64,000 bases of DNA from Klenkia brasiliensis (GCF_900100695.1 NZ_FNCF01000002.1:620001-684000); one strand, 5' to 3'; numbered from the stretch's first letter, positions 16,329 through 26,707 are shown. Notes: generated by a model not told the origin, from the sequence alone. A program made the numbers and translations.

Positions 16329-17698
16329 GCCTCCTGGCCGTCGGCATCAGCCACCAGACCGCGCCGGTCACCCTGCTCGAGCAGGTCGCGATGAGCGGCG
16401 ACGACACCGTGAAGACCCTGCACGAGCTGCTGGAGTGCGAGCACGTCTCCGAGGCGCTGGTGCTGGCCACCTGCAACCGGGTCGAGATCTTCGCCGAGGT
16501 CGACCGCTTCCACGGCGGGGTCACCGACGTCAGCCGGGTGCTCGCCCGGCACGCCGGCACCGGGGTCGAGGACCTCTCGCCCTACGTCACCGTGCACTAC
16601 GAGGACCAGGCCGCCCGGCACCTGTGCACCGTCGCCGCCGGCCTGGACTCGATGGTCGTCGGCGAGACCCAGGTGCTGGGCCAGCTGCGCTCGGCCTACG
16701 CCCTGGCCCAGGCCGAGGGCACCATCGGCCGCGAGCTGCACCCGGTCACCCAGCGCGCGCTGCGGGTGGGCAAGCGGGTGCACGCCGAGACCGGCATCGA
16801 CAAGGCCGGCGCCTCCCTGGTCTCGGTCGCCCTCGACCGGGTGACCGACCGCATCGGCGACCTCGCCGGCCGGCCGGTGCTGGTCGTCGGGGCGGGCTCG
16901 ATGGGTGCGCTGGCCGCCACCACGCTGGCCCGCCGGGGTGCCGAGGTCACCGTCACCAGCCGGACGCCGGCCACCGCGGCCCGGCTGGCCGAGTCCGTCG
17001 GCGGTCGCGCCGCCGCGCTGGGGTCGCTCACCGCCGAGCTCGCCGCCGCCGACGTCCTGGTCACCTGCACCGGGGCCACCGGCACCGTCATCGGCACCGA
17101 CGTCGTCCTCGCGGCCACCGCCGGCCGGACCACCCCGCTGGTCGTGGTGGACCTGGCGCTGCCCCGCGACGTCGACCCGGCCGTGGCCACCCTGCCCGGC
17201 GTGCACGTGGTCGACCTCGCCACCCTGCAGGGCGAGCGCAGCGCCCACCCGGGACGGCCGGTCGCCGGGTCCGTCGCCGCCGACGACGTGGCCGCCGCGC
17301 ACGCGCTGGTCGAGCTGGAGACCTCCCTGCTGCGCGCCGAGCGCCAGGCCGCCGCCGTCGCGCCCACCGTCTCGGCGCTGCGCAGCCAGGCCGCCGAGGT
17401 CGTCGACGCGGAGCTGCTGCGGCTGTCCACCCGGCTGCCCGACCTCGACGCCCGGGCCCGCGCCGAGATCGCCCGCACGGTGCGCCGGGTGGTGGACAAG
17501 CTGCTGCACGAGCCCACCGTCCGGGTGAAGGAGCTGGCCAGCGTCCCCGGCGACACCGACTACGCCGGTGCGCTGCGCGCGCTGTTCGGCCTCGGCCTGG
17601 CCGGCGACGCCACCGACGTGCTGGCCGACGCGGTGTCGGTCGACCCCTCGGCCACCACCACGCTGGACCAGCTGCCGGCCGACCGGGAGCTGTCGTGA
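16325..17698 (+). CDS. hemA: Glutamyl-tRNA reductase
   Basis: 457 residues. N-terminal catalytic domain begins [20 protein letters not shown] and carries the catalytic cysteine in [13 protein letters not shown]. The segment [20 protein letters not shown] is highly conserved. The NADPH domain shows [17 protein letters not shown]. The C-terminal dimerisation helix is [20 protein letters not shown]. It makes glutamate-1-semialdehyde from Glu-tRNA, the first committed and usually rate-limiting step of C5-type tetrapyrrole synthesis. GTG start overlaps the rex stop and its own stop overlaps hemC, so rex-hemA-hemC form a tightly coupled unit under Rex control. Confidence 0.96.
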   Translation: MSLLAVGISHQTAPVTLLEQVAMSGDDTVKTLHELLECEHVSEALVLATCNRVEIFAEVDRFHGGVTDVSRVLARHAGTGVEDLSPYVTVHYEDQAARHLCTVAAGLDSMVVGETQVLGQLRSAYALAQAEGTIGRELHPVTQRALRVGKRVHAETGIDKAGASLVSVALDRVTDRIGDLAGRPVLVVGAGSMGALAATTLARRGAEVTVTSRTPATAARLAESVGGRAAALGSLTAELAAADVLVTCTGATGTVIGTDVVLAATAGRTTPLVVVDLALPRDVDPAVATLPGVHVVDLATLQGERSAHPGRPVAGSVAADDVAAAHALVELETSLLRAERQAAAVAPTVSALRSQAAEVVDAELLRLSTRLPDLDARARAEIARTVRRVVDKLLHEPTVRVKELASVPGDTDYAGALRALFGLGLAGDATDVLADAVSVDPSATTTLDQLPADRELS

Positions 17699-18624
17699 CC
17701 GCCCCGCTGCGGCTGGGCACCCGGCGCAGCCAGCTGGCGCTCACCCAGTCCCAGCACGTCGCCGACGCCATCACCGCGGCCAGCGGGCGCGCGGTCGAGC
17801 TGGTGCACATCACCACCGAGGGCGACCGGTCCTCGGCCGCGATCACCCAGCTCGGCGGCACCGGCGTGTTCGTCAGCGCCCTGCGCGACGCGCTGCGCGC
17901 CGGCACCGTCGACCTGGCCGTGCACAGCTACAAGGACCTGCCCACCGCCGAGGAGCCCGGCCTGGTCATCGCCGCGGTCCCGCCGCGCGAGGACCCCCGC
18001 GACGCCCTCGTCGCCCGCGACGGGCTGACCCTCGGGGAGCTGCCGGCGGGGGCCACCGTGGGCACCGGCGCCCCCCGCCGGGTGGCCCAGCTGCGGGCCC
18101 TGGGCCTCGGCCTCGAGGTGGTCCCGATCCGGGGCAACGTCGACACCCGGATGGGCAAGGTGACCTCGGGCGAACTGGACGCGGTGGTCCTCGCCCGGGC
18201 AGGATTGGCCCGCCTCGGCCGGCTCGACGCCGTCACCGAGGTGCTCGACCCGCTCCAGGTGCTCCCCGCCCCCGCGCAGGGAGCCCTGGCCGTGGAGTGC
18301 CGGAGCGACGACGACGTCACCCGGTCGCTGCTGGCGGCACTCGACGACGCCGGCGCCCGCGCCTGCGTCGTCGCCGAGCGCACCGTGCTGGCCGCCCTGG
18401 AGGCCGGCTGCAGTGCACCCGTCGCCGCGCACGCCGAGGTCGCCGAGGCCGAGGACGGCGGCGACGAGCTGTACCTGCGGGCCTCGGTCACCGCGATCGA
18501 CGGCAGCGACGCCGTCCGCGGCTCGGCCTCCGGGCCCGCGACGGAGGCGGCCCGGCTGGGCCGCGAGCTCGCCGCCGAGCTGATCGACCGCGGTGCCGCC
18601 GCCCTCGTGGCGGCCAGCCGGTGA
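17695..18624 (+). CDS. hemC: Porphobilinogen deaminase (hydroxymethylbilane synthase)
   Basis: 309 residues. Starts [20 protein letters not shown]; conserved [13 protein letters not shown] and [14 protein letters not shown] follow, with [13 protein letters not shown]. Cys239 in [15 protein letters not shown] is the attachment site of the dipyrromethane cofactor. It polymerises four porphobilinogens to hydroxymethylbilane in the cytoplasm. Start overlaps hemA by 4 nt (GTGA). A 70-bp gap containing a hairpin separates it from hemD, the only substantial gap within the hem operon. Confidence 0.96.
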   Translation: MTAPLRLGTRRSQLALTQSQHVADAITAASGRAVELVHITTEGDRSSAAITQLGGTGVFVSALRDALRAGTVDLAVHSYKDLPTAEEPGLVIAAVPPREDPRDALVARDGLTLGELPAGATVGTGAPRRVAQLRALGLGLEVVPIRGNVDTRMGKVTSGELDAVVLARAGLARLGRLDAVTEVLDPLQVLPAPAQGALAVECRSDDDVTRSLLAALDDAGARACVVAERTVLAALEAGCSAPVAAHAEVAEAEDGGDELYLRASVTAIDGSDAVRGSASGPATEAARLGRELAAELIDRGAAALVAASR

Positions 18625-18658
18625 GCACGACCCCCCATACCCCCAGCCCGACCGCAAG

Positions 18659-18677
18659 CGACCCCACCCCGGGGTCG
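18659..18677 (+). promoter_or_regulatory. Hairpin in the hemC-hemD gap
   Basis: CGACCCC and GGGGTCG pair perfectly around a 5-nt ACCCC loop. It ends 17 nt before the hemD ATG, close to the hemD ribosome binding region (GGAGATGGAG). It could stabilise an mRNA end, attenuate, or modulate hemD translation. Confidence 0.4.
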
Positions 18678-18694
18678 GAGATGGAGAGCACGCG

Positions 18695-20239
18695 ATGACG
18701 CGCTCACGCAAGCAGACCGGCCGAGTCGTCTTCGTCGGCGCCGGCCCCGGCGACCCCGGGCTGCTGACCGCCCGCGCCACCGAGGCACTGGCCGCCGCCG
18801 ACCTGGTGCTGCACGACGCCGACGTCCCGGCCCCGCTGGCCGACGCCGTCCGCGAGGCCCACCCCGAGCTCGAGCTCGCGGTCGCCGCCGGTGAGCCCGC
18901 CGAGGCCGCCAAGGCCGCCGTCGCCGCCGCCAAGAACGGCGCGGTCGTCGTCCGGCTCGTCGCCGGCGACCCGTTCACCACCGACGCGGTGGTCAAGGAG
19001 ACCCTCGCGGTCACCCGCACCAGCGTGCCCTTCGACGTCGTCCCCGGCGTGGCCGTCGGCACCGCCGTGCCGGCCTACGCCGGCGTCGCCATCGGCGCGG
19101 GCTCGGTGCAGGCCGACCTGCGCGGCGAGGACCCGGCCGACCCGGCCGCGCTCGCCGCCGCGGCCACCGGCACCGGCAGCCCGCTGGTGCTGCAGGTCGC
19201 CGCCGACCAGCTGGCCGGCGTCGCCGCCGGGCTGGTCGAGGGCGGGCTGGCCGGCTCGACCCCGGTCCTGGTCACCGTCGAGGGCACCGGCACCGCGCAG
19301 CGCAGCGTCGCGGCGAAGCTGGCCCAGGTCGCGGAGAAGGACGCCGGCGTGGAGTCGCTGTCGGGCTCGGTCGTCGTCACCGTCGGCTCGGTCGTGGACA
19401 AGCGGGCCAAGCTCGGCTGGTGGGAGTCCCGCCCGCTGTTCGGCTGGCGCGTGCTGGTGCCCCGCACCAAGGAGCAGGCCGGCGACATGAGCGAGCGGCT
19501 GCGCGCCTACGGCGCCGTGCCGGTCGAGGTGCCCACCATCGCCGTGGAGCCCCCGCGCAGCCCGGCGCAGATGGACCGCGCCGTCAAGGGCCTGGTCACC
19601 GGCCGCTACGGCTGGATCGTGTTCACCTCCACCAACGCGGTGCGCGCGGTGCGGGAGAAGTTCACCGAGCTCGGCCTGGACGCCCGCGCCTTCGCCGGCG
19701 TCAAGGTCGCCTGCGTCGGCGAGCAGACCGCCCAGGCGGTCCGCGAGTTCGGCATCGTCCCCGAGCTGGTGCCCTCGGGCGACCAGTCCTCCGAGGGCCT
19801 GCTGGTCGACTTCCCGCCCTACGACGACGTGTTCGACCCGATCGACCGGGTGCTGCTGCCCCGCGCCGACATCGCCACCGAGACCCTGACCGCGGGCCTG
19901 AAGGACCGCGGCTGGGAGGTCGACGACGTCACCGCCTACCGCACCGTCCGCGCCGCCCCGCCGGCCGCCGCCGTGCGCGAGGCGATCAAGGGCGGCGGCT
20001 TCGACGCCGTCTGCTTCACCTCGTCCTCGACCGTGCGCAACCTGGTCGGCATCGCCGGCAAGCCGCACGCCCGCACCGTCGTCTCGGTCATCGGCCCGGC
20101 CACCTCGGCCAGCGCCACCGAGTTCGGCCTGCGGGTCGACGTCCAGCCCGAGACCGCCGCGGTCGGCCCGCTGGTGGACGCGCTCGCCGCGTTCGCCGAA
20201 GCCCGCCGCGCCGAGGCCGAGGGCGGGGCCGCCGAGTGA
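18695..20239 (+). CDS. hemD: Uroporphyrinogen-III synthase fused to a SUMT-like domain
   Basis: 514 residues. The N-terminal ~250 residues resemble uroporphyrinogen-III C-methyltransferase (VVFVGAGPGDPGLLTARATEAL ... VVRLVAGDPFTTDAV ... VPFDVVPGVAVGTAVP). The usual YDRLV and RLKGGDPFxFGRGGEE signatures are replaced (HDADV, RLVAGDPFTTDAVVKE), so methyltransferase activity is doubtful. The C-terminal ~260 residues are HemD: VLVPRTKEQAGDMSERLRAYG, WIVFTSTNAVRAVREKF and VCFTSSSTVRNLVGIAG. It cyclises hydroxymethylbilane to uroporphyrinogen III. Equivalent to Rv0511. ATG 18695 follows a GGAGA site. Stop overlaps hemB. Confidence 0.9.
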   Translation: MTRSRKQTGRVVFVGAGPGDPGLLTARATEALAAADLVLHDADVPAPLADAVREAHPELELAVAAGEPAEAAKAAVAAAKNGAVVVRLVAGDPFTTDAVVKETLAVTRTSVPFDVVPGVAVGTAVPAYAGVAIGAGSVQADLRGEDPADPAALAAAATGTGSPLVLQVAADQLAGVAAGLVEGGLAGSTPVLVTVEGTGTAQRSVAAKLAQVAEKDAGVESLSGSVVVTVGSVVDKRAKLGWWESRPLFGWRVLVPRTKEQAGDMSERLRAYGAVPVEVPTIAVEPPRSPAQMDRAVKGLVTGRYGWIVFTSTNAVRAVREKFTELGLDARAFAGVKVACVGEQTAQAVREFGIVPELVPSGDQSSEGLLVDFPPYDDVFDPIDRVLLPRADIATETLTAGLKDRGWEVDDVTAYRTVRAAPPAAAVREAIKGGGFDAVCFTSSSTVRNLVGIAGKPHARTVVSVIGPATSASATEFGLRVDVQPETAAVGPLVDALAAFAEARRAEAEGGAAE

Positions 20240-21228
20240 GCGCGGCGGGGGCCAGCCCGGGCTTCGCGCGGGGACGGCGGCTGCGCTCGACGCCGGCCAT
20301 GCGCCGGCTGACCGCGCAGACCCGGCTGGCCCCCGCCGACCTCGTGCTGCCGGTCTTCGTCAAGCAGGGCATCACCGAGCCGCAGCCGATCGGCTCGATG
20401 CCCGGCGTGGTGCAGCACTCCCAGGAGTCGCTGCGGAAGGCCGCGGCCGAGGCGGCCGACGCCGGCATCGGCGGGCTGATGCTGTTCGGCATCCCGGCCG
20501 ACAAGGACCCCGTGGGGTCGCAGGCCGACGCCGCCGACGGCGTGGTCAACGTGGCGCTGCAGCAGCTGCGGGCCGACCTCGGCGACGAGCTCGTGCTCAT
20601 GGCCGACCTGTGCCTGTGCGAGTACACCGACCACGGCCACTGCGGCGTCGTCACCCCGGCCGGCGTCGTGGACAACGACCCCACGCTGGACCGCTACGCC
20701 GCGGTCGCGGTCGCCCAGGCGCAGGCCGGGGCGCACCTGGTGGCCCCCAGCGGCATGATGGACGGCCAGGTCGCCGCCATCCGGGCCGGGCTGGACGCGG
20801 CCGCCTTCACCGAGGTGCCGATCCTGGCCTACGCCGCCAAGTACGCCTCGGGCTTCTACGGGCCGTTCCGGGAGGCCGCCGAGGGCGCCCCGCAGTTCGG
20901 TGACCGCTCGACCTACCAGATGGACCCGCCGAACGCGGCCGAGGCGCTGCGGGAGGTGCGGCAGGACCTCGCCGAGGGCGCCGACGCGGTCATGGTCAAG
21001 CCCGCGCTGCCCTACCTGGACATCGTCCGCCAGGTCGCCGACGCCGTCGACGTCCCGGTGAGCGCCTACCAGGTCAGCGGTGAGTACGCGATGGTCGAGG
21101 CGGCCGCCGAGCGCGGCATGGTCGACCGCCGCCGGGCGATCCTGGAGACGCTCACGTCCATCCGCCGCGCGGGTGCGGGCACCGTGCTGACCTACTGGGC
21201 GGTCGAGGCAGCGCACTGGGTCCGATGA
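20236..21228 (+). CDS. hemB: Delta-aminolevulinic acid dehydratase (porphobilinogen synthase)
   Basis: 330 residues. Metal-binding cysteines lie in [19 protein letters not shown], the zinc-type cluster. Schiff-base lysines are Lys202 ([11 protein letters not shown]) and Lys255 ([14 protein letters not shown]). [14 protein letters not shown] is also typical. It condenses two 5-aminolevulinates into porphobilinogen. GTG start overlaps hemD (GTGA), and its stop overlaps the next membrane-protein gene (ATGA). Fully consistent with the hemACDB order of actinobacteria. Confidence 0.96.
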   Translation: MSAAGASPGFARGRRLRSTPAMRRLTAQTRLAPADLVLPVFVKQGITEPQPIGSMPGVVQHSQESLRKAAAEAADAGIGGLMLFGIPADKDPVGSQADAADGVVNVALQQLRADLGDELVLMADLCLCEYTDHGHCGVVTPAGVVDNDPTLDRYAAVAVAQAQAGAHLVAPSGMMDGQVAAIRAGLDAAAFTEVPILAYAAKYASGFYGPFREAAEGAPQFGDRSTYQMDPPNAAEALREVRQDLAEGADAVMVKPALPYLDIVRQVADAVDVPVSAYQVSGEYAMVEAAAERGMVDRRRAILETLTSIRRAGAGTVLTYWAVEAAHWVR

Positions 21229-21728
21229 CCGGTCCCTCGGCACCGACCTACACCGAACCCGGCGGCTCCTGGCGCGGGTTCTGGACGACGGTCGCGGTGT
21301 TCGTCGTCCTCGCCGTGCTGGACGCGGTGCTGCCCGGCCAGGACGTGCCGCTGCTGGTGTGGGTGGTCGCCGTCGTCGCGGTGCTCGGCATCGTCGCCGC
21401 CGGCGTGGTCTCGGCCAACCGGGTCTGGACGGTGTCGCTGGCCGGCCGCGGCCCCGACGCGGCGCTGGTCGTCGGCCGCGACCGGCTGCCGCTGGCCGAG
21501 GTGGACCCGACCGCGCTGGACGGCGGCACCGGCGTGGACGTCGGCGCCCCCGTGCTGGGCGGGGGAGCGGCGCTGCCCAAGGGCCGGGTGGGCCTGCCGC
21601 TGCGGCGCACCGACGGCACGACGGTGCTGGTGCCCACCCGCCGGCCCGCACAGCTCACCGCTGCCCTGCGCACAGCCCTGACGGGGGCCGACGGCGGCGA
21701 TGTGCAGCCTGGGACAGTGGAGCCGTGA
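21225..21728 (+). CDS. Two-TM membrane protein downstream of hemB (Rv0513-like)
   Basis: 167 residues. Two hydrophobic segments at ~20-37 ([17 protein letters not shown]) and ~42-62 ([20 protein letters not shown]), followed by a soluble C-terminal domain ([20 protein letters not shown] ... [20 protein letters not shown]), which resembles DUF3093-type proteins. It sits between hemB and hemL with overlapping starts and stops on both sides, so it is co-translated with the heme genes. The orthologous position in Mycobacterium holds Rv0513, also of unknown function. No catalytic motif is visible. Confidence 0.7.
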   Translation: MTGPSAPTYTEPGGSWRGFWTTVAVFVVLAVLDAVLPGQDVPLLVWVVAVVAVLGIVAAGVVSANRVWTVSLAGRGPDAALVVGRDRLPLAEVDPTALDGGTGVDVGAPVLGGGAALPKGRVGLPLRRTDGTTVLVPTRRPAQLTAALRTALTGADGGDVQPGTVEP

Positions 21729-23080
21729 GCTACCCGTACGACGCCCCGGCCTCGGCCGACCTGTTCGAGCGCGCCCGCGCGGTGACCCCCGGCGGGGTCA
21801 ACTCCCCGGTGCGCGCCTTCCGCGCCGTCGGCGGCACACCGCGGTTCATGGCGTCGGGCTCGGGCCCGTGGATCACCGACGTCGACGGCCGCCGCTACGT
21901 CGACCTGGTCAGCTCGTGGGGGCCGATGATCCTCGGCCACGCCCACCCCGCCGTCGTCGCCGCGGTCACCGACGCCGCCTCCCGCGGGTTCTCCTTCGGC
22001 ACCCCCACCGGTGGCGAGGTCGAGCTGGCCGCCGAGATCGTCGACCGCACCGGCGTCGAGCAGGTCCGGCTGGTCAACTCCGGCACCGAGGCCGTGCTCT
22101 CGGCCATCCGCCTGGCGCGCGGTGCCACCGGTCGCTCCGTGGTGGTCAAGTTCGCCGGCTGCTACCACGGCCACGTCGACGCGCTGCTGGCCGCCGCCGG
22201 CTCGGGCGTGGCCACCCTCGGCCTGCCCGACACCCCCGGCGTCACCACCGGCGCCGCCGCCGACACCGTGGTGCTGCCCTACAACGACGTCGCCGCGCTC
22301 GAGGCCGTGTTCGCCGAGCGGGGCAGCGAGATCGCGGTCGTGGCGACCGAGGCCGCCGCCGGCAACATGGGCGTCGTCCCCCCGCTGGACGGCTTCAACG
22401 CGCAGCTGCGCCGGATCACCGCCGCGCACGGCGCGCTGCTGCTGGTCGACGAGGTCATGACCGGCTTCCGGGTCAGCCGGTCGGGCTGGCGCGGCCACGA
22501 GCACTACGACGCCGACCTGGTCACCTTCGGCAAGGTCATGGGCGGCGGGCTGCCGGCCGCGGCCTTCGGCGGCCGCGCCGAGCTGATGGGCCAGCTGGCC
22601 CCGCTGGGGCCGGTCTACCAGGCGGGCACGCTGGCCGGGAACCCGGTCGCGGTCGCCGCCGGCCTCACCACGCTGCGGCACTGCACCGACGAGGTCTACG
22701 CCCGCTGCGACGCCGTCGCCGACACCCTGCGCGGCGCGGTCACCGAGGCGCTCACCGCCGCCGGGGTGGCGCACACCCTGCAGTCGGCCGGGTCGATGTT
22801 CTCGGTCTTCTTCGTCCCCGACGGCCGCGTGGTGCGCGACTACGACGACGCCCGCACCCAGGAGACCGCGCAGCACACCGCGTTCTTCCACTCCATGCTG
22901 GCCGACGGGGTCTACCTGCCGCCGTCGGCCTTCGAGTCCTGGTTCGTCAACGCCGCGATGGACGACGAGGCCGTGCAGCACGTGCTCGACGCGCTGCCCG
23001 CCGCCGCCCGCGCGGCCGCCGCGGCCACCCCGGGGACCGCCCCCGCCGTCTCGCACGACGCCCAGGCGCTGCAGCCGTGA
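21725..23080 (+). CDS. hemL: Glutamate-1-semialdehyde 2,1-aminomutase
   Basis: 451 residues, class-III aminotransferase fold. Starts [20 protein letters not shown], a HemL signature. [33 protein letters not shown] and [10 protein letters not shown] are conserved; Lys270 in [17 protein letters not shown] binds pyridoxal phosphate. It isomerises glutamate-1-semialdehyde to 5-aminolevulinate, completing the C5 pathway begun by HemA. GTG start overlaps the preceding gene, and its stop overlaps the phosphoglycerate mutase gene. Confidence 0.96.
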   Translation: MSYPYDAPASADLFERARAVTPGGVNSPVRAFRAVGGTPRFMASGSGPWITDVDGRRYVDLVSSWGPMILGHAHPAVVAAVTDAASRGFSFGTPTGGEVELAAEIVDRTGVEQVRLVNSGTEAVLSAIRLARGATGRSVVVKFAGCYHGHVDALLAAAGSGVATLGLPDTPGVTTGAAADTVVLPYNDVAALEAVFAERGSEIAVVATEAAAGNMGVVPPLDGFNAQLRRITAAHGALLLVDEVMTGFRVSRSGWRGHEHYDADLVTFGKVMGGGLPAAAFGGRAELMGQLAPLGPVYQAGTLAGNPVAVAAGLTTLRHCTDEVYARCDAVADTLRGAVTEALTAAGVAHTLQSAGSMFSVFFVPDGRVVRDYDDARTQETAQHTAFFHSMLADGVYLPPSAFESWFVNAAMDDEAVQHVLDALPAAARAAAAATPGTAPAVSHDAQALQP

Positions 23081-23718
23081 CCGCCGAGACGACCACCGTG
23101 CACGTGATGCGGCACGGCGAGGTGCACAACCCCACCGGCGTGCTCTACGGCCGGCTGCCCGGCTTCCACCTGTCCGAGGCCGGGCACGGCATGGCCGCCA
23201 CCGCCGCGCAGTGGTTCGGCTCCCACCGGCCGATCACCCACCTGGTCGCCTCCCCGCTGCAGCGCGCGCAGGAGACCGCCGCCCCCATCGCCGAGACCCT
23301 GGGCCTGGAGATCGCCACCGACGACCGGCTGATCGAGGCCGGCAACCAGTTCGAGGGCCAGACGTTCGGCGTGGGCGACGGCGCGCTCAAGCACCCGGCC
23401 AACTGGTGGCGGCTGCGCAACCCGTTCCGGCCGTCCTGGGGCGAGCCCTACCGCGAGATCGCCGAGCGCATGCTGGGTGCGGTGCACACCGCCCGCGACG
23501 CCGCCCGCGGCTCGGCGGCGGTCTGCGTCAGCCACCAGCTGCCCATCTGGGTGCTCCGGCTGACCGTCGAGGGCCGCAGCTACGTGCACGACCCCCGCCG
23601 CCGGCAGTGCGGCCTGGCCAGCGTCACCTCGCTGACGTGGTCCGGCGACGAGCTGGTCCGGGTCGACTACGCCGAGCCCGCCGGCCCGGCCGGCACGGGC
23701 ACGGTGGGTGGGGCATGA
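23077..23718 (+). CDS. Histidine phosphatase family protein (phosphoglycerate mutase-like)
   Basis: 213 residues. Catalytic motif [20 protein letters not shown] with the phosphoacceptor His, second-half motif [14 protein letters not shown] with the second His, and [14 protein letters not shown]. This is the branch represented by Rv0525, located between hemL and the cytochrome c maturation genes in actinobacteria. The true substrate is unknown; dephosphoglyceromutase activity is unlikely given the small size. Overlaps hemL and the TlpA gene by 4 nt each. Confidence 0.83.
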   Translation: MTAETTTVHVMRHGEVHNPTGVLYGRLPGFHLSEAGHGMAATAAQWFGSHRPITHLVASPLQRAQETAAPIAETLGLEIATDDRLIEAGNQFEGQTFGVGDGALKHPANWWRLRNPFRPSWGEPYREIAERMLGAVHTARDAARGSAAVCVSHQLPIWVLRLTVEGRSYVHDPRRRQCGLASVTSLTWSGDELVRVDYAEPAGPAGTGTVGGA

Positions 23719-24281
23719 GGAGGCTGCTCGCCGGGCTGGTCGCCGTCCTCGCGCTCGCCGGGTGCTCCACCGGCTCGGACCAGGTCGACGTGAACAACGG
23801 CGGCGAGTTCCGCTTCGTCGCGGCCACCCCGGCCGGCGAGGTCATCCCCGCCGGCGAGCGGTCCAGCGCCCCGGAGTTCTCCGGCACGCTGCTGGACGGT
23901 CGGTCCTGGAGCTCGCAGGACCTCTCCGGGGACGTCGCCGTGATCAACTTCTGGGGGTCCTGGTGCGCGCCGTGCCGGGTGGAGAGCCCGGAGTTCCAGG
24001 ACGTCTACGCCGACGTCGCCGAGCAGGGCGTGCAGTTCCTCGGCGTCAACGTCAAGGACCAGCAGCAGCTCGCGCAGGCCTTCGTGGAGAACAAGGGGCT
24101 GACCTACCCGTCCCTGTTCGACCCGGCCAGCGAGGTCGCGCTCGCCTTCCGCGACTTCCCGGCGGCCGCGATCCCGTCCACGATCGTGCTGGACCGGTCC
24201 GGCGACGTCGCCGCGGTGTACACCGGCGCGGTCACCCAGACCGACCTGCAGACCACCATCGACCAGTTGCTGGAGGACTGA
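23715..24281 (+). CDS. Thioredoxin-like lipoprotein TlpA/ResA
   Basis: 188 residues. Signal peptide [17 protein letters not shown] with lipobox LAGC (lipidated Cys17). Thioredoxin fold with VINFWGSWCAPCRVESPEF (active cysteines 84 and 87), VQFLGVNVKD and the cis-Pro region IPSTIVLDRSG. Anchored outside the cell, it would reduce apocytochrome c cysteines before heme attachment, receiving electrons through CcdA encoded next. Equivalent to Rv0526. Confidence 0.92.
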   Translation: MRRLLAGLVAVLALAGCSTGSDQVDVNNGGEFRFVAATPAGEVIPAGERSSAPEFSGTLLDGRSWSSQDLSGDVAVINFWGSWCAPCRVESPEFQDVYADVAEQGVQFLGVNVKDQQQLAQAFVENKGLTYPSLFDPASEVALAFRDFPAAAIPSTIVLDRSGDVAAVYTGAVTQTDLQTTIDQLLED

Positions 24282-24284
24282 GCC

Positions 24285-25109
24285 GTGGGGGAGACCTTCG
24301 CCGGGCTGGTCACCGACGGGCCGCTGCTGGTGGCCGCCGGCGTCGCGGCCCTGGTCGGGCTGATCAGTTTCGCCTCGCCCTGCGTGCTGCCCCTGGTCCC
24401 CGGCTACCTGTCCTACGTCACCGGCCTGGTCGGCACCGGCGCCCGCGCCGCCGCGCCGGCCGGCGGGGCCACCGCAGGGGACGGGGCGGTCGCGACCGCG
24501 GTGCGCACCGACGAGCGGCCGCCGCGCGGGCGGATGGTGGTTGGCGCGCTGCTGTTCGTGCTCGGCTTCACGGTCGTCTTCGTCGCCTTCGGCGCGCTGT
24601 TCGGCGGGCTGGGGCGCTGGCTGCTGGTCTACAACGACGAGATCACCCGGGTGATGGGCGCGGTCACCGTCGTCGTCGGCCTGGGGTTCCTGGGCTGGCT
24701 GCCGTTCCTGCAGCGCACGAAGAAGCTGTCGGTCCGCCCGGCGACCGGCCTGGCCGGTGCCCCGCTGCTGGGCGTGGTGTTCGGCCTGGGCTGGACGCCG
24801 TGCCTGGGCCCGACGCTGGCCGCGGTCAACTCGCTCGCCTTCGCCGAGGCCACCGCCGCGCGCGGCTCGCTGCTGGGCGTGGCCTACTGCCTGGGCCTCG
24901 GCGTCCCGTTCGTGCTGGTCGCCCTCGGTGCCCGCTGGGCCGTCGGGGCCACCGGGTTCCTGCGCCGGCACGCCGCCGCGGTCAGCCGCTTCGGCGGCGC
25001 CGTGCTCGTCGTCGTCGGCCTGCTGCTGCTCACCGGGCTGTGGGGCGAGGGCATGATCTGGTTCCGCTCCTGGCTCGCCTCCACCGGCTTCGGGGAGTTC
25101 TTCCTGTGA
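24285..25109 (+). CDS. ccdA: Cytochrome c biogenesis protein CcdA
   Basis: 274 residues, six predicted membrane segments. The redox cysteines lie in SFASPCVLPLVPGYLSYVTG (TM1) and LGWTPCLGPTLAAVNSLAF (TM4), typical of CcdA/DsbD. It passes electrons from cytoplasmic thioredoxin across the membrane to the TlpA-type lipoprotein. A 40-residue Ala/Gly-rich loop (residues ~50-80) is longer than usual. GTG start 3 nt after the TlpA stop; its own stop overlaps resB. Confidence 0.93.
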   Translation: MGETFAGLVTDGPLLVAAGVAALVGLISFASPCVLPLVPGYLSYVTGLVGTGARAAAPAGGATAGDGAVATAVRTDERPPRGRMVVGALLFVLGFTVVFVAFGALFGGLGRWLLVYNDEITRVMGAVTVVVGLGFLGWLPFLQRTKKLSVRPATGLAGAPLLGVVFGLGWTPCLGPTLAAVNSLAFAEATAARGSLLGVAYCLGLGVPFVLVALGARWAVGATGFLRRHAAAVSRFGGAVLVVVGLLLLTGLWGEGMIWFRSWLASTGFGEFFL

Positions 25110-26707
25110 CCACCACGACGGAGCGGCCGGCCGCGGCCCCCGTGCCCCCGTCCCGGCCCTCGCCCCGCCGCGCCGTCACCGCCACCCTGCTGCGCTGGTG
25201 GCGGTCGCTGACGGCCATGCGGACGGCGCTGGTGCTGCTGTTCCTGCTCGCCGTCGCCGCCGTCCCGGGCTCGCTGCTGCCGCAGCGGTCGCTGTCGCAG
25301 AGCCAGGTGACCCGGTACTTCTCCGACCACCCCGACCTCGCGCCGGTGCTCGACCGGTTCTACCTGTTCGACGTCTTCTCCTCGCCGTGGTTCGCCGCGA
25401 TCTACCTGCTGCTGTTCATCTCGCTCATCGGCTGCGTGGTGCCGCGGGCGATCGAGCACGCGCGTGCGGTGTTCGCCGCCCCGCCGCCGGCGCCGCGGCA
25501 CCTGCACCGCCTGCCCGACCACCGCAGCCTGGACTCTGGTCTGGACGGCGCGGCGACGCTGGACGTCGTCGAGGAGGAGCTGCGGGTCCGCCGGTTCCGG
25601 GTGGTGCGCCGCGAGGGCCGGTACGGCCCGGAGCTGTCGGCGGAGAAGGGCTTCCTCAAGGAGACCGGCAACGTCGTGTTCCACCTGGCCCTGCTGGCGT
25701 TGCTGCTCGGCCTGGCCGGCGGCAAGCTGTGGGGCTACGAGGGCAGCATCCTGGTCACCGAGGGCGACCGGTTCTGCAACACCTTCCAGCAGTACGACAA
25801 CTACAGCGCAGGCGCCCTGGTCGACGCCGGGGACATGTCGCCGCTGTGCGTGACCCTCGACGACTTCAAGGCCGAGTACGAGGAGAACCTCACCGCGGCC
25901 TCGTTCACCGCCGACATCGGCTACGGCCTGGCCGGGTCGGCCAGCCGGAACACCACCATCGGCGTGAACAGCCCACTCCGCTTCGACGGCGACCGGGTCT
26001 ACGTGACCGGCCACGGGTTCTCGCCGGTGTTCAGCGTGACCTTCCCGAACGGGGACTCCTTCACCGACATCTCCGCGCCGTTCCTGCCCGCCGAGACCCA
26101 GACGATGTCCAGCGAGGGCGCCCTCAAGCTGCCCGACGTCCCCGGCTCGGACGAGCAGCTGGCCCTGCAGGGGCTGTTCGCCCCGACCGGGTCGGTGCAG
26201 GGCGGCGTGCTGACCTCGGTGGACCCCCGGCCCCTGGACCCGCAGGTCGCGGTGTTCGTCTACGAGGGCTACCTCGGCCTGGACTCCGGCCTGCCGCAGA
26301 ACGTCTACTCGATCGACCAGACCCAGATCGACCGCGGGAACCTGACCCGGATCGGCGAGGCCAACCTCAAGGTCGGGGAGTCCACGACGCTGGCCGACGG
26401 CACGGTCATCACCTTCTCCGGCGTCAAGCAGTTCGCCGCCATGCAGGTCTCCCACGACCCCGGCCAGCTGTGGGTGCTCGGGTCGGCCATCGCCATCCTG
26501 GTCGGCCTGCTCGGGATGCTGCTGCTGCGCCGGGAACGGGTGTTCGCCCGCACGACCGCCGGCCCCGGCGGCGCGGGTACCGTCCTGGACGTCGGTGCGC
26601 TCACCCGCGGCAGCGCCGACACCGCACCCCGCTTCACCGCGCTCACCGACGACGTCGCGGCGGCCCTCGCCCGCCGCGCCCGCACCGAGGAGAACCCCCG
26701 CACGTGA
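25106..26707 (+). CDS. resB: Cytochrome c biogenesis protein ResB (Ccs1)
   Basis: 533 residues. Membrane segments include TALVLLFLLAVAAVPGSLLP, FAAIYLLLFISLIGCVVPRA, NVVFHLALLALLLGLAGGKL and a C-terminal LWVLGSAIAILVGLLGMLLL, with a large external domain between the third and the fourth. PQRSLSQSQVTRYF is a typical ResB motif. With CcsB it forms the System II heme-handling and apocytochrome c synthase complex. Equivalent to Rv0528. Overlaps ccdA and ccsB by 4 nt (GTGA). Confidence 0.93.
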   Translation: MTTTTERPAAAPVPPSRPSPRRAVTATLLRWWRSLTAMRTALVLLFLLAVAAVPGSLLPQRSLSQSQVTRYFSDHPDLAPVLDRFYLFDVFSSPWFAAIYLLLFISLIGCVVPRAIEHARAVFAAPPPAPRHLHRLPDHRSLDSGLDGAATLDVVEEELRVRRFRVVRREGRYGPELSAEKGFLKETGNVVFHLALLALLLGLAGGKLWGYEGSILVTEGDRFCNTFQQYDNYSAGALVDAGDMSPLCVTLDDFKAEYEENLTAASFTADIGYGLAGSASRNTTIGVNSPLRFDGDRVYVTGHGFSPVFSVTFPNGDSFTDISAPFLPAETQTMSSEGALKLPDVPGSDEQLALQGLFAPTGSVQGGVLTSVDPRPLDPQVAVFVYEGYLGLDSGLPQNVYSIDQTQIDRGNLTRIGEANLKVGESTTLADGTVITFSGVKQFAAMQVSHDPGQLWVLGSAIAILVGLLGMLLLRRERVFARTTAGPGGAGTVLDVGALTRGSADTAPRFTALTDDVAAALARRARTEENPRT

